Shown: piece by piece, positions 25,593 to 34,924 of the stretch
Layout of the letters: each line of letters starts with the position of its first letter
Numbering within the stretch: position 1 is the stretch's first letter
Source: Candidatus Thalassarchaeaceae archaeon
GTDB lineage: Archaea; Thermoplasmatota; Poseidoniia; Poseidoniales; Thalassarchaeaceae
NCBI GenBank assembly: GCA_023700255.1
Contig: JAJPRD010000010.1
Coordinates: 1 to 43,462, forward strand
Length of the DNA: 43,462 nucleotides
Reading direction: 5' to 3'
The notes under the pieces: generated by a model
What the model saw: only the letters and a program-made list of their open reading frames with translations
Database searches by the model: none
What the model was told of the DNA's origin: nothing
Translations under genes and position numbers: made by a program

Positions 25593-26717
25593 ATGGTGCG
25601 GACACTGGTTCTAACGATAGATAGAGATAATGACCTTGGTGTTAAAGCAGCGATTAGAGGTCCCGTTATAGGACGAAAACCAACCATTACTGCTGCAATA
25701 AAACTTGGAATTGCAGACCCTGAAGAATCTGATACGAATGCAATTCTAGGAGCATTACACCATTATGATAGGTTAATGGAAAACGTGGACTCAAATGATG
25801 AAGTAGAAGTTGCTATACTAACTGGAGACGTACGTGTAGGTCCAAGAAGCGATAGAGCGATTGCAAGTCAATTGGATGAAGTGATTAAAGAATTTCAACC
25901 TGATGTTGCAATTCTTGTAACTGATGGAGCAGATGATGAAGCATCGATGCCAATAATTACTTCACGCGTCAGAGTAGATCACGTTGAAAAAATAATAGTT
26001 CGGCAGTCTAAAGGTATTGAGTCTACTTATTACTACATTGCCAAGGCAATAGATGACCCTCGATGGAGAGCGAAATTACTAGTGCCTATTTCTATTTTTT
26101 TAATGATTATAGGGTTAGGGTTGATTCTGCCAAATGGGAAAGTTTTAATCGGAATTATGCCGTTAATTGTTGGTATTTGGATTCTTTCTAAGGGCCTGGG
26201 TTGGGAAGAACAATTAGAAAGACTGATGGTCGATTTAAGAGATAGTGCACAAAAAGGAATCTTCTCATCTATGCTATGGGCAATGTCAATATTTTCAGTT
26301 TTCTTGGCGGGAATAACGATGTTTCAAGTTTTCTCTGATACAGTAAATTATGGAGATTCTTCGGACGCATTGATATGGACTACTGCTATTGAAGTAGCTC
26401 TCCAATGGCTTGTTGTTGCTGTATTTACGTTTGCATTAGCAATTGGGGCAGTAAGATGGGGCGAAGGAACCTATACTGGTAGATCAATGATCCTTGCTGG
26501 AAGGGGGGCAATTGTATACACAATTGCTGATGCTTCACTTGGTGTATTAATCACAATCCTTAGTTCTCAGTCATACATAGTGAACTTTGAAACTGTTTCA
26601 AGAGATTGGGATTTACCATTATTCACACTCATACTATACTACCTCCTTAAGACAGCGGTTGAATCAATAACAAAGGATGAAGAAGAACTCTCAAACAATA
26701 AGTTCTGGGGCGTCTAA
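25593..26717 (+). CDS. DUF373 family membrane protein
   Basis: A 374-aa protein of the archaeal DUF373 family, function unknown. The N-terminal soluble part carries the family hallmark LVLTIDRDNDLGVKA, then GRKPTITAAIKLGIADPEESDTNAI and VAILTGDVRVG, with ILVTDGADDE. It resembles a Rossmann-like nucleotide-binding fold. The second half has six or so hydrophobic segments (ISIFLMIIGLGLILP, MLWAMSIFSVFLAGI and others), so it is a multi-pass membrane protein with a cytoplasmic N-domain. It ends flush against the convergent zinc-ribbon gene. Confidence 0.88.
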   Translation: MVRTLVLTIDRDNDLGVKAAIRGPVIGRKPTITAAIKLGIADPEESDTNAILGALHHYDRLMENVDSNDEVEVAILTGDVRVGPRSDRAIASQLDEVIKEFQPDVAILVTDGADDEASMPIITSRVRVDHVEKIIVRQSKGIESTYYYIAKAIDDPRWRAKLLVPISIFLMIIGLGLILPNGKVLIGIMPLIVGIWILSKGLGWEEQLERLMVDLRDSAQKGIFSSMLWAMSIFSVFLAGITMFQVFSDTVNYGDSSDALIWTTAIEVALQWLVVAVFTFALAIGAVRWGEGTYTGRSMILAGRGAIVYTIADASLGVLITILSSQSYIVNFETVSRDWDLPLFTLILYYLLKTAVESITKDEEELSNNKFWGV

Positions 26718-27158
26718 TTAATTCTCAAATAAAGATTCTACGCGACATGATGGGCACATTACCTTAATCGGCCTAATAGGTGGAATTCCTATCCCAACAT
26801 TACAGTGGGGGCAAAGAATTGCTTGATTTACAGTTGATTGTCGTTCTTTAGCATCTCTACCTGGGTCATATGTAAAACGATATCTATGGGCATCATTTAC
26901 GAATTCAGGAGAGCCAGGGCGGGATTCTTCCGATCCGATAAAGTTGGATTCTAGATCTGGAATATCAATACTATTTGTGCTAGATGTCGGAGAGAATCCT
27001 CCTTTTTCAAAATTATTAATCTCGATTTCAACATCAGCGATAGTGAGTCCTAATTCTCTAGCAATACGGTCAATCGTCAACTTTTTTTCATAATCATCCA
27101 TGCCAATAAATTGTTGTAATATTGTTGCAGGAATTTTGACCATTAGAATCACGCTCAT
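26718..27158 (-). CDS. Small zinc-ribbon protein with helical N-domain
   Basis: About 146 aa. The ORF track begins with a GTG at 27179; the ATG at 27158 (MSVILMVKIP) or 27143 is preferred. The N-terminal 60 residues form helices resembling a winged-helix or PCI-like fold (TIDRIARELGLTIADVEIEINNFEKGG). A disordered linker follows, then a C-terminal zinc ribbon with two pairs, CPHCNVGIGIPPIRPI and CPSCRVESL. This suggests a nucleic-acid or transcription-linked role, but the family is not recognised. Its stop abuts the DUF373 stop. Confidence 0.65.
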   Translation of the reverse strand: MSVILMVKIPATILQQFIGMDDYEKKLTIDRIARELGLTIADVEIEINNFEKGGFSPTSSTNSIDIPDLESNFIGSEESRPGSPEFVNDAHRYRFTYDPGRDAKERQSTVNQAILCPHCNVGIGIPPIRPIKVMCPSCRVESLFEN

Positions 27159-27248
27159 TTTATGCGGAGCAATTCTCACCTAAGAATGTCAAGTCTTCTT
27201 GTTTATCTTACTTGGTTAGTAAAAAGGAATACTCAAACAAGACTAGAC

Positions 27249-27908
27249 TCATTGTGATTTCTTAAGAAATTCACTAACTATCTCCCCTTCGGCTTTTACA
27301 AGTTGTTCAGCTACCGTAGACTTCGATAGTCCTAATTTGGCTGCAATATCTCTTATCGATGTCTTTTTTGGTACAGAATACCAACCGTTGGTATGAGCTA
27401 CTTTGATAATGCGATGTTGCTGTAAAGTTGTCGCAACATCAGAAATTCCTTTTGAATTTTTAGCCCTTGTAATTCTTTCTACAGGCATCTTATTGCGAAT
27501 TGCATTAAGGATTTTGGAAATTGATGCTTGCCGTCCGGAAAATTGCAATACAAGACCTGAGGAGGTGAGGTTACTACCAGCAAGAATACAAAGATCATTT
27601 CCTGCAAAATAATCCTGAATAATCTCTGGATTAAATTCTAAAACTAATAAATGATGTGTCAAATAATCGGATGACCATTCTTCTAGTACCTCAATTACTG
27701 AAACTCCACCTATGCTATATCCAGGAGGTGGACACTGAGAATCTAGAGTAATGCATTCGACCATTAAACGAAGCTTTTCATCAAAAATTCCAAGATTTCC
27801 ACGATAATCCCAACTAACAAATTCAAGAGCCTTTTGAATACGAAAATCATGATTTATTGAGGATGGCGCGCACTCGATTCTAACTGCTCGCATGGTACCT
27901 TGCCCCAT
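27249..27908 (-). CDS. HTH_10 (Bat-type) transcriptional regulator
   Basis: A 219-aa archaeal regulator. The C-terminal 55 residues match the HTH_10 helix-turn-helix of bacterioopsin-activator-like proteins: GWYSVPKKTSIRDIAAKLGLSKSTVAEQLVKAE. The first 150 residues form a mixed alpha/beta sensor-like part (VECITLDSQCPPPGYSIGG, LVLEFNPEIIQDYF) with no recognisable ligand motif. The true start is GTG- or ATG-based at 27908 or the ATG at 27893 (MRAVRIE). It lies upstream of the zinc-ribbon gene and directly downstream of the giant surface protein; it may control either. Confidence 0.85.
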   Translation of the reverse strand: MGQGTMRAVRIECAPSSINHDFRIQKALEFVSWDYRGNLGIFDEKLRLMVECITLDSQCPPPGYSIGGVSVIEVLEEWSSDYLTHHLLVLEFNPEIIQDYFAGNDLCILAGSNLTSSGLVLQFSGRQASISKILNAIRNKMPVERITRAKNSKGISDVATTLQQHRIIKVAHTNGWYSVPKKTSIRDIAAKLGLSKSTVAEQLVKAEGEIVSEFLKKSQ

Positions 27909-27941
27909 GCTTCAGTTACCCCCAATGGTTAAGAAAATGAT

Positions 27942-30900
27942 TCATGGTTGATTTTCAGTAAAATCCCCCATTACTTTCTTTTCATTCTCCACAATTGCAT
28001 GAGCAACTTCGGGAGAGTAGCCTACTTTCGTTAAGTTTTCCAATTTCTGATTAGTGTTTTCTTCGAACTCATAATCTCTATTCAAAGAGTTCTGAATTTT
28101 ATCAGTATAATCAGATAACCCACTAATCCTTGGTTTGTTTCTTTGGACTAATATTAAACCTGCTAATAAAACCATAGTGATGCTGAATATTCCTGCTGTC
28201 ATTATTGAATTAGAGGTTGCTAACTGGAATATACTCATCTCAATATTATCGTCTTCGATAGAATCCATACAGCCATCACGATCTAAATCTGTTGATTTGG
28301 ATGATTGCCAATTCGTCAAACCGTTTGGACAGTTGTCCTTAGAATCAGAAATTCCATCGCCATCATCATCTGAGTCTTCAGTATCATCGATACACCCATC
28401 ATTATCTAAATCGAGGCCGCTTTGGATACTATTCGGACAATTGTCGAAGCTATCCAATACCCCATCATTATCATCGTCTGCATCTTCATTATCATCGTGA
28501 CAACCGTCTCTATCTGCATCTTCAATTACTGAAGATATCCAGCCTGAGGAGGGGTTATCCTGGCAATTATCAAATTCATTATCTATTCCGTCATTATCAT
28601 TATCATTGTCTTCATAATCATCCAAACAGCCATCATTATCTAAGTCACCATCTGAACCACCAGCATTAGTATTCATTTCACTTCTAACACAATTATCTTG
28701 AGTATCTAAAAAGCCATCGTTATCGTCATCAAGATCTTCTAAAAGGTCATTACAACCATCTAAATCCCAATCATTTATTGTTGAAGAATACCAGTCGGAA
28801 ACACCCATCGAGCATTGGTCGAATAAATCGAGAATTCCGTCATTATCTTTATCGTCATCTTCAGTCAAATCATGGCAGCCATCGCCGTCTTGATCTGTGG
28901 CTGGACTTGAAATCCAAAGTACTAGTCCTTGAGGACATAAGTCATCGCGGTCGTCGATACCATCGTTATCATCATCATTATCTTCGAATATATCATGGCA
29001 CCCATCAGCATCATGATCGAAGTATAAATCATCCCACCAAGAGTAACCTGAACTACAATCATCATTGGAATCTAAGTACGGGTCATTGTCATCATTATCA
29101 TCTTCATCAGCATCACGACAACCATCACCATCGTTATCTATTGCATAATCTCCCCAATACTGCGCTCCATTAGGACATTGATCATACACATTAACAACTC
29201 CATCACCATCATTATCAATATCTTCTGTAACATCATCACAACCATCCATGTCATTATCCAGGATAGCCCCAATTTGGCCAATCGGACATAAATCTTCTGA
29301 ATCTAAATAACCATCATTGTCATTATCTAAATCTTCTGAAGAATCTCTACAGCCATCACCATCATGATCATTGAAAGAAGAAGAGGTCCATCCAGTTTCT
29401 CCAAATTGACATAAATCATTCGAATCTGAAATACCATCTCCATCATCATCATTCCAATCTTGATCATTGGTAAGACTTATCTTAATCAATTTTGTAACAA
29501 AGGCTTCGTCTTTAGTGGAGGAAGTAACCAATACAGTCAACCAGAACTCTTGATCTTCATTTATCTGAGATAAAGTAGGAGCTCGGATGAATAAATCAAA
29601 ATCACTCATTTGATTTTCAATTAATGTTGATGTAGGTTGATAGTTACCAGCAAAACCAACATCAATGAACCAATTATTTGGTACACCTTGAACATCGATC
29701 ACCACAATATCGGATTCTCCAGGCAATTGGATTGCATTAATTTGATAATTTGTATTAAAGGATTGAGAGGGAAGGAATGTTATTTCATTTGGATCTGAAC
29801 TTATTTCAACATCCCATACATTCTCTGACCACATACAAACATCCCATTTCTCTTCACTTGAAGTTGAATCTAAACAATCATCTGTCGTCCAAATGATGTC
29901 TCTATTCGGCCAATCGAAATTTACTATTGGCTGAGATGCTGATTGCATATTGTTTCCAAATATACCCATCAAGTTATCTGAACTAGAGGCGATTATTCTT
30001 GTGTTTATTACGCCATAAGCATCAGTAAGTGTTTTTCCAGTGAAGAGCTCTCCATCATCATTCAATAATGGAGCGTTTATTCGAGTCCATCGAAGTTCGA
30101 CTGCCCCCTCATCTACAACGGTTTCATCCATGGACTCAAACCAAGTAATGTGGATTGAACCATCATTATCGAAATCAACCCGAGGATTAGCCCCATAAGT
30201 CATATCTGAACCAGGAACTGCAGAATTTGTAACAACCGATACTTGGTTTAAATTCAAACCATCTGCCTCTCCATTAAGAACTCCTGCACGACTCAAATCA
30301 AGTTGCATGTAATGTAATTGTGAGGCTACATCTCGACCTGGCATAGAATCTCGACCATCTACCCAAACTACGTGTATATTGCCGTCATCGCCAACATTCA
30401 CTTCGGGGTTTACTGACCACCCATGACCATTTGTTAGTCGTGTATCGTTAACTAAAACAAAGTGACCGATTGTGCTCCAACCTAATCCATCTTGCCAGAT
30501 ATAATCAAGAGTTGGCCCGATATCTTCGACATATTCTCCGGTTTGATCATCTATACTAATTGCAGGCATTCCTCTTGACCATCCGCTCCTTGGAGAATTG
30601 AGAATTGAATAAGGATTTAATACAGTCAGGAAGGTCTCTGTTGAGCCACTGCCAGTAGTTAATGAAACTATTTCGTTGACGAGGGCGTTGAGTTCATCCG
30701 TATAATTTGCAACTGGGACTATTACATCATCGATCCAAGCCGCATCAAGGCCAGAGCTTACACTTCCATCTTTGACATATTTCCACATCAAGGTATGTTG
30801 ACCGAGGCTAACAGGTGTAGTAAAATTACCAGTTTGAGAACCAGACCATTGAGCTAACTGAATACCATCAATATAAAATCTCAAAAAGTCATAATTTGAT

Positions 30901-33116
30901 TCTGAAGAAATATTATAGGAAAAACTTACAGACCCATCCGCCAATATCCCTACAAATTCTAAGTTTGTATCTTGGTTATCAGAGATTGAACCGGATTGTG
31001 CAGAGTATGTGCCGGAAATTGGAGTGGATGAGGGATTCGTCTGAGAAACATAAGAATAATCTGCGGATACTGAGCTACCGCCATCGCCGTATGTATCATT
31101 AAGATAAATAGTATAATTTCCTGCATCATTGTAACTAACTAGTATCTCATTATAATAGTTAGTGACATGGCTAGAATTGAAAGAGTCTATTGTCCCATTC
31201 GGAAGAATTACATCCATACTGAATTCTGACGCCCAATTATCAGTTGTGACTGTAAAATCTATAGGGGTATTGTTTGAAAGCACAGAAAAAGTGCAATTTA
31301 CAGAGTTAAAAGAACCTGCTTGATTGCCTCCAATGCCACACATATTCTGACTTGAATACACTAATCCATTATTCGCAGCCTCTACAGACCACATCTCGTT
31401 TGAAGTACCAGAAACTGCCCAACCGTTTGTTAAAACACCACTCTCAAAATTACCTTCAAAATTTGCCATATTATTAGATGGATATAGGTACATTTCTCCA
31501 CCTGCATCCTTTGTTTCCCAACTCGTATCGTCACAAATCCTCTGTTGAGTCCCCATGACTAATCCAGGGCATTGCGCGAGATCCATCATATGGGAACGAA
31601 CAAGTGTATCAGAACCACCACTTGCAGTAGATACACCATAAGATGATGTTCCTGCAACAGTAACTGGAATTATGCCTGCCTTGACACATGCATCATGTGC
31701 TTCAACAATACTTTGAGTATCGTCAGAATTTGCCGCTGGATCGCCTCCAAATGGACCTTCGTCAGATATAGGAATAATTAACCTTGTAGCGTTGGGATTC
31801 CATTGATGATCATATGGTGTCGCCGGGTTACCAGGCACACTTCCTGAATTATCTCTCCAAGAAAGACAGGCCCATGTTGAACCCGGACCCCACATTTCAC
31901 TGTTATAGCCCCCATCTGAAGGAATATTATAACTTGAACCATTATACATGACATCCGATAAAGCTCTGATCCCGCCGGATGTATCAGTCGTATTTTGACC
32001 TAAGTGAGTAGCCCTAGGCCCTTCACCATACCCCCCTATTTCATAAGCATCTTCACAATTTTTCTGGCTACTTGCATAACTCATTCGGCCACTTATTGCA
32101 TATAGCGTCTCTAATACGGTTATACTAGCGGATTCGAGCATTGGTTTAACACCTTGAAAATATTCTCCACTGCTTAAATTACCACCATAAAATACCGCAC
32201 ACATGTCTAGCCATTCGGTAGTCATTGAACCTGAAGAATCTATTAAACCTACATATTCAATTAAACTACCGCGGGTATCCTCCCATACTACAATAACAGT
32301 ATTATTCACCCCCATTGAAATTGCTGGACTTCCTTTGTAACCTATCGCTGGAGTTATAATCGTATTAGCTATTAATGTCGAAATTGAACTAGAGCCTGAT
32401 AAATTGAAGCCGAACATAGCATAATAAATCAAGGATGCTCCGAAAAATGTACTTTGATTATCATAGGTATCTACCCAAACAATATGAATTCCATCAAATG
32501 AGTCTATTGCGATATCCGGGTCGTTTCTAACGCCCGTTCCAACTGCTATTGTATATTCAGATACAAGAGTCATTGATGCTATATCTCCCGTGCTACCGTC
32601 TTGATCATCCTGAGATGAGTCCAGTAGAGTGTATAGAATCTCAGTATCAGTAACAGCCCAAACAATATGTGTACGATAATTTGAATCAACCACTAAAGAA
32701 GGACTGGATAATGCTGATGTTGAATTCTGACCTACAGGAGTACTTGCGATTAATACCGTGTCAATTCCAGCTATAGAGATTAAAGCATAATACAACTGAG
32801 GGCTTGTACCATTTTCAATCCAAACTAAGTGTACTCTCTGGAAGTTATCCATGACTCCAGATACTTCAATAGGATTTGAAGTATTTAGATTTGAAAGAAG
32901 CGTAGAAGTAGATGCATCGTCAAGAGTCCCATTAGCTGTCTCATATCTCTCATCAGTATCTTCTAGAACTTGAGATACTGGAGATATACTTGGGGCCGCT
33001 AATGAGAATACCATTAACAAAATCAATACAATTGATAATCTTGATTTGCGTTTATTTTCTATTGAATATTCTCTTGAAGAAAATATATTTTGCATACTGT
33101 CAGCCCCTCGAACCAT
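27942..33116 (-). CDS. Giant surface protein: propeller repeats, VWA domain, type-3 Ca-binding repeats, membrane anchor
   Basis: About 1724 aa, probably exported and anchored outside the cell. The start is set at ATG 33116 (the ORF opens at 33212); a signal segment follows (SRLSIVLILLMVFSLAAPSIS). The N-terminal part has propeller-like repeats (IHIVWVD, IVVWEDTRGS). A von Willebrand A-type domain then begins with MIDAS motif DSSGSM (about residue 293), with TRLIIPISDEGPFGGDP and ACVKAGIIPVTVAG. A Cys-containing beta segment follows, then more propeller repeats (NIHVVWVDGRDS, IHITWFES). Roughly residues 1225-1623 contain ten thrombospondin type-3-like repeats of the form D-x-D-x-D-G plus DGCxD..ED, each with cysteines. 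A final membrane helix (MTAGIFSITMVLLAGLILV) precedes a short tail. It probably binds calcium and ligands at the cell surface. Confidence 0.85.
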   Translation of the reverse strand: MVRGADSMQNIFSSREYSIENKRKSRLSIVLILLMVFSLAAPSISPVSQVLEDTDERYETANGTLDDASTSTLLSNLNTSNPIEVSGVMDNFQRVHLVWIENGTSPQLYYALISIAGIDTVLIASTPVGQNSTSALSSPSLVVDSNYRTHIVWAVTDTEILYTLLDSSQDDQDGSTGDIASMTLVSEYTIAVGTGVRNDPDIAIDSFDGIHIVWVDTYDNQSTFFGASLIYYAMFGFNLSGSSSISTLIANTIITPAIGYKGSPAISMGVNNTVIVVWEDTRGSLIEYVGLIDSSGSMTTEWLDMCAVFYGGNLSSGEYFQGVKPMLESASITVLETLYAISGRMSYASSQKNCEDAYEIGGYGEGPRATHLGQNTTDTSGGIRALSDVMYNGSSYNIPSDGGYNSEMWGPGSTWACLSWRDNSGSVPGNPATPYDHQWNPNATRLIIPISDEGPFGGDPAANSDDTQSIVEAHDACVKAGIIPVTVAGTSSYGVSTASGGSDTLVRSHMMDLAQCPGLVMGTQQRICDDTSWETKDAGGEMYLYPSNNMANFEGNFESGVLTNGWAVSGTSNEMWSVEAANNGLVYSSQNMCGIGGNQAGSFNSVNCTFSVLSNNTPIDFTVTTDNWASEFSMDVILPNGTIDSFNSSHVTNYYNEILVSYNDAGNYTIYLNDTYGDGGSSVSADYSYVSQTNPSSTPISGTYSAQSGSISDNQDTNLEFVGILADGSVSFSYNISSESNYDFLRFYIDGIQLAQWSGSQTGNFTTPVSLGQHTLMWKYVKDGSVSSGLDAAWIDDVIVPVANYTDELNALVNEIVSLTTGSGSTETFLTVLNPYSILNSPRSGWSRGMPAISIDDQTGEYVEDIGPTLDYIWQDGLGWSTIGHFVLVNDTRLTNGHGWSVNPEVNVGDDGNIHVVWVDGRDSMPGRDVASQLHYMQLDLSRAGVLNGEADGLNLNQVSVVTNSAVPGSDMTYGANPRVDFDNDGSIHITWFESMDETVVDEGAVELRWTRINAPLLNDDGELFTGKTLTDAYGVINTRIIASSSDNLMGIFGNNMQSASQPIVNFDWPNRDIIWTTDDCLDSTSSEEKWDVCMWSENVWDVEISSDPNEITFLPSQSFNTNYQINAIQLPGESDIVVIDVQGVPNNWFIDVGFAGNYQPTSTLIENQMSDFDLFIRAPTLSQINEDQEFWLTVLVTSSTKDEAFVTKLIKISLTNDQDWNDDDGDGISDSNDLCQFGETGWTSSSFNDHDGDGCRDSSEDLDNDNDGYLDSEDLCPIGQIGAILDNDMDGCDDVTEDIDNDGDGVVNVYDQCPNGAQYWGDYAIDNDGDGCRDADEDDNDDNDPYLDSNDDCSSGYSWWDDLYFDHDADGCHDIFEDNDDDNDGIDDRDDLCPQGLVLWISSPATDQDGDGCHDLTEDDDKDNDGILDLFDQCSMGVSDWYSSTINDWDLDGCNDLLEDLDDDNDGFLDTQDNCVRSEMNTNAGGSDGDLDNDGCLDDYEDNDNDNDGIDNEFDNCQDNPSSGWISSVIEDADRDGCHDDNEDADDDNDGVLDSFDNCPNSIQSGLDLDNDGCIDDTEDSDDDGDGISDSKDNCPNGLTNWQSSKSTDLDRDGCMDSIEDDNIEMSIFQLATSNSIMTAGIFSITMVLLAGLILVQRNKPRISGLSDYTDKIQNSLNRDYEFEENTNQKLENLTKVGYSPEVAHAIVENEKKVMGDFTENQP
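28230..29460 (-). repeat. Ten type-3-like Asp-rich repeats in the surface protein gene
   Basis: Ten in-frame units of about 36-45 codons, each with a D-N-D-N-D-G or D-D-D-G-D-G core, a D-x-C pair and a DGCxD..ED half. They encode the Ca-binding stalk of the giant surface protein. Each unit keeps cysteines at similar places, such as the DLCPIGQ, DQCPNGA and DNCPNGL starts. Nucleotide identity between units is moderate, so they are old rather than fresh duplicates. Confidence 0.85.
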
Positions 33117-33214
33117 AGTATTGGAGATACTCTCTAACTGATAGTATTGTGACCGGACTGGTCCATAAACACATAATAATCCGCTTTTTAATACGAATAT
33201 CAGATATCTCAATA

Positions 33215-34876
33215 TTATTCTTTTTGCGCTTTTTGAGCCGCTTTTCTACGAATAAATTCAGAATAATTACCAGGCCAGACCCAAAGGCTGCCATCTCCTG
33301 GAAGTTCCCAAATAGTATCACAAATTTTATCTAAAAACCACCTATCGTGACTCACAGTAATAATTCCTCCATCATATTCTTCTAATGCATACTCAAGCGC
33401 TTCTTTAGCATCAGTATCTAGATGGTTTGTAGGTTCATCAAGGAGTAACATGTTATTATCTTCAAGTAATAATTTAAGCATGGCAATTCTTGCTCTCTCG
33501 CCTCCACTCAATTTTTCTAACTTATTATCCACCATGTCACTTGTGAATTGAAATTGTCCAAGCAATGCCCTGATATCCTTATAGTCCATTCTTGGCTTTA
33601 ATTCTTGAATTTGTTCGATAGGAGTTTTATCGAAACTTAGAGATCTGTGATCTTGATGAAAGTATCCGACTTGAACTCCTGGTCTGACGTCAAGTTGGCC
33701 GGAATCTAATTTTAATTCACCTATTATGACACGTAGAATACTAGTTTTACCTGCCCCATTAGGTCCTACTACGCCAATTTTTTGCCCTCTCCTAACTCCT
33801 ACATCGAGACCATGGAGGATTGGCCTAGTCATACCATCAAAGTGTAAATGGGCTTTGTGAAAATCAAGTACCTCAAGACTTGATTTTTCAGTTGCTTGTA
33901 ACGAGAAGTTGAGCATTCTCCTCTGCCTTGGCTTAATTGACTTAAGCCATTTTAATTCACGTTCTGAACGCGTAATCATAAAATGTTTTTGAGAAATTGA
34001 TTTGTCGAATTTATTATTGCTTTTCATAGACTGCATAGCACCCTTTAATCGCTTCAATTCTTTTTGTGTTTTATTGATACGGTCTTCAAGTGTTTGGAGG
34101 AATAATTCTTTTTGTTTAAGGAATGAGGTATAGTTGCCGGGATAGCCTTTCGAATGAGCATCTTGAATTTCGACTATATTGTTACAAACTCTATCAAGGA
34201 AATATCTGTCGTGACTAACGACCAATAAGGCCCCTTGAAAATTCAAAAGAAAGTTTTCTAGCCAGTCAAGTGTTTGTAAGTCGAGATGATTTGTGGGTTC
34301 GTCGAGAAATAATAGGTCTATTTCTTTAAGTCCTACTAATTGCCTAGCAAGAGCAACTTTTGCCTTTTCACCGCCTGAAAGAGAGGAGAGTTTTGTGTCC
34401 ATAGGGTGGTGTGCCAAATCTAAAGCCTTGAGAATTTCTTGAGCGTGACCGGCGACATCTCCACCTCCTGAACGTGCCATTAATGCCTGTAATTCCTGAT
34501 ATCTATCCATTGTTGGTTGCCAATCTCCTTCATAGAAAGAAGGGATTGTCATCTTCTCTTCAATATCTGTTATTTCATCTTCAAGTTCCTGAAACTGACG
34601 GCCACGGCGATTAAGTTCTTCTTCGAGTGTTGCATCTTCATCTAAGTCTCGAACTTGCGTTAAAAACGCTAAGCGTAAACCGGGTGCAAAAGTAATATCA
34701 CCCATGTCTTGATCTTGATTTGAAATTGTTCGGAGAAGCGTGGTCTTCCCAGCACCGTTGTGACCCACAACACCTATTCTATCGCCTTCATCAATACGAA
34801 GATTTACGCCCTCTAAAATCGTCAATGGACCGAAGGTACGATGGATCTCATCTAGCTTAACCAGCTCACGTGCCAT
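33215..34876 (-). CDS. ABC-F family ATPase (ribosome-associated type)
   Basis: A 553-aa soluble protein with two ATP-binding cassettes and no membrane segment, matching the ABC-F (Uup/EttA-like) family that acts on ribosomes. Cassette 1: Walker A GHNGAGKTT, signature LSGGEKAKVAL, Walker B LLFLDEPTNHLD. Cassette 2: GPNGAGKTS, LSGGERARIAM, LLLDEPTNHLD. Between them is the linker region with charged helices (RINKTQKELKRLKGAMQSM), where the P-site tRNA interaction motif would lie. Bacterial ABC-F proteins tune translation or confer antibiotic resistance; the role here is unknown. It is transcribed toward the surface protein gene, with about 98 nt between. Confidence 0.92.
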   Translation of the reverse strand: MARELVKLDEIHRTFGPLTILEGVNLRIDEGDRIGVVGHNGAGKTTLLRTISNQDQDMGDITFAPGLRLAFLTQVRDLDEDATLEEELNRRGRQFQELEDEITDIEEKMTIPSFYEGDWQPTMDRYQELQALMARSGGGDVAGHAQEILKALDLAHHPMDTKLSSLSGGEKAKVALARQLVGLKEIDLLFLDEPTNHLDLQTLDWLENFLLNFQGALLVVSHDRYFLDRVCNNIVEIQDAHSKGYPGNYTSFLKQKELFLQTLEDRINKTQKELKRLKGAMQSMKSNNKFDKSISQKHFMITRSERELKWLKSIKPRQRRMLNFSLQATEKSSLEVLDFHKAHLHFDGMTRPILHGLDVGVRRGQKIGVVGPNGAGKTSILRVIIGELKLDSGQLDVRPGVQVGYFHQDHRSLSFDKTPIEQIQELKPRMDYKDIRALLGQFQFTSDMVDNKLEKLSGGERARIAMLKLLLEDNNMLLLDEPTNHLDTDAKEALEYALEEYDGGIITVSHDRWFLDKICDTIWELPGDGSLWVWPGNYSEFIRRKAAQKAQKE

Positions 34877-34924
34877 AGCCTGCCGGCATACAACCTATTC
34901 ATGTGTCCATCGGTCCAACAATAA

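Noticed and set aside
28778-29173. 131-aa plus-strand ORF rich in His, Arg and Tyr
   Set aside because: It is the antisense shadow of the Asp-rich repeats of the surface protein.
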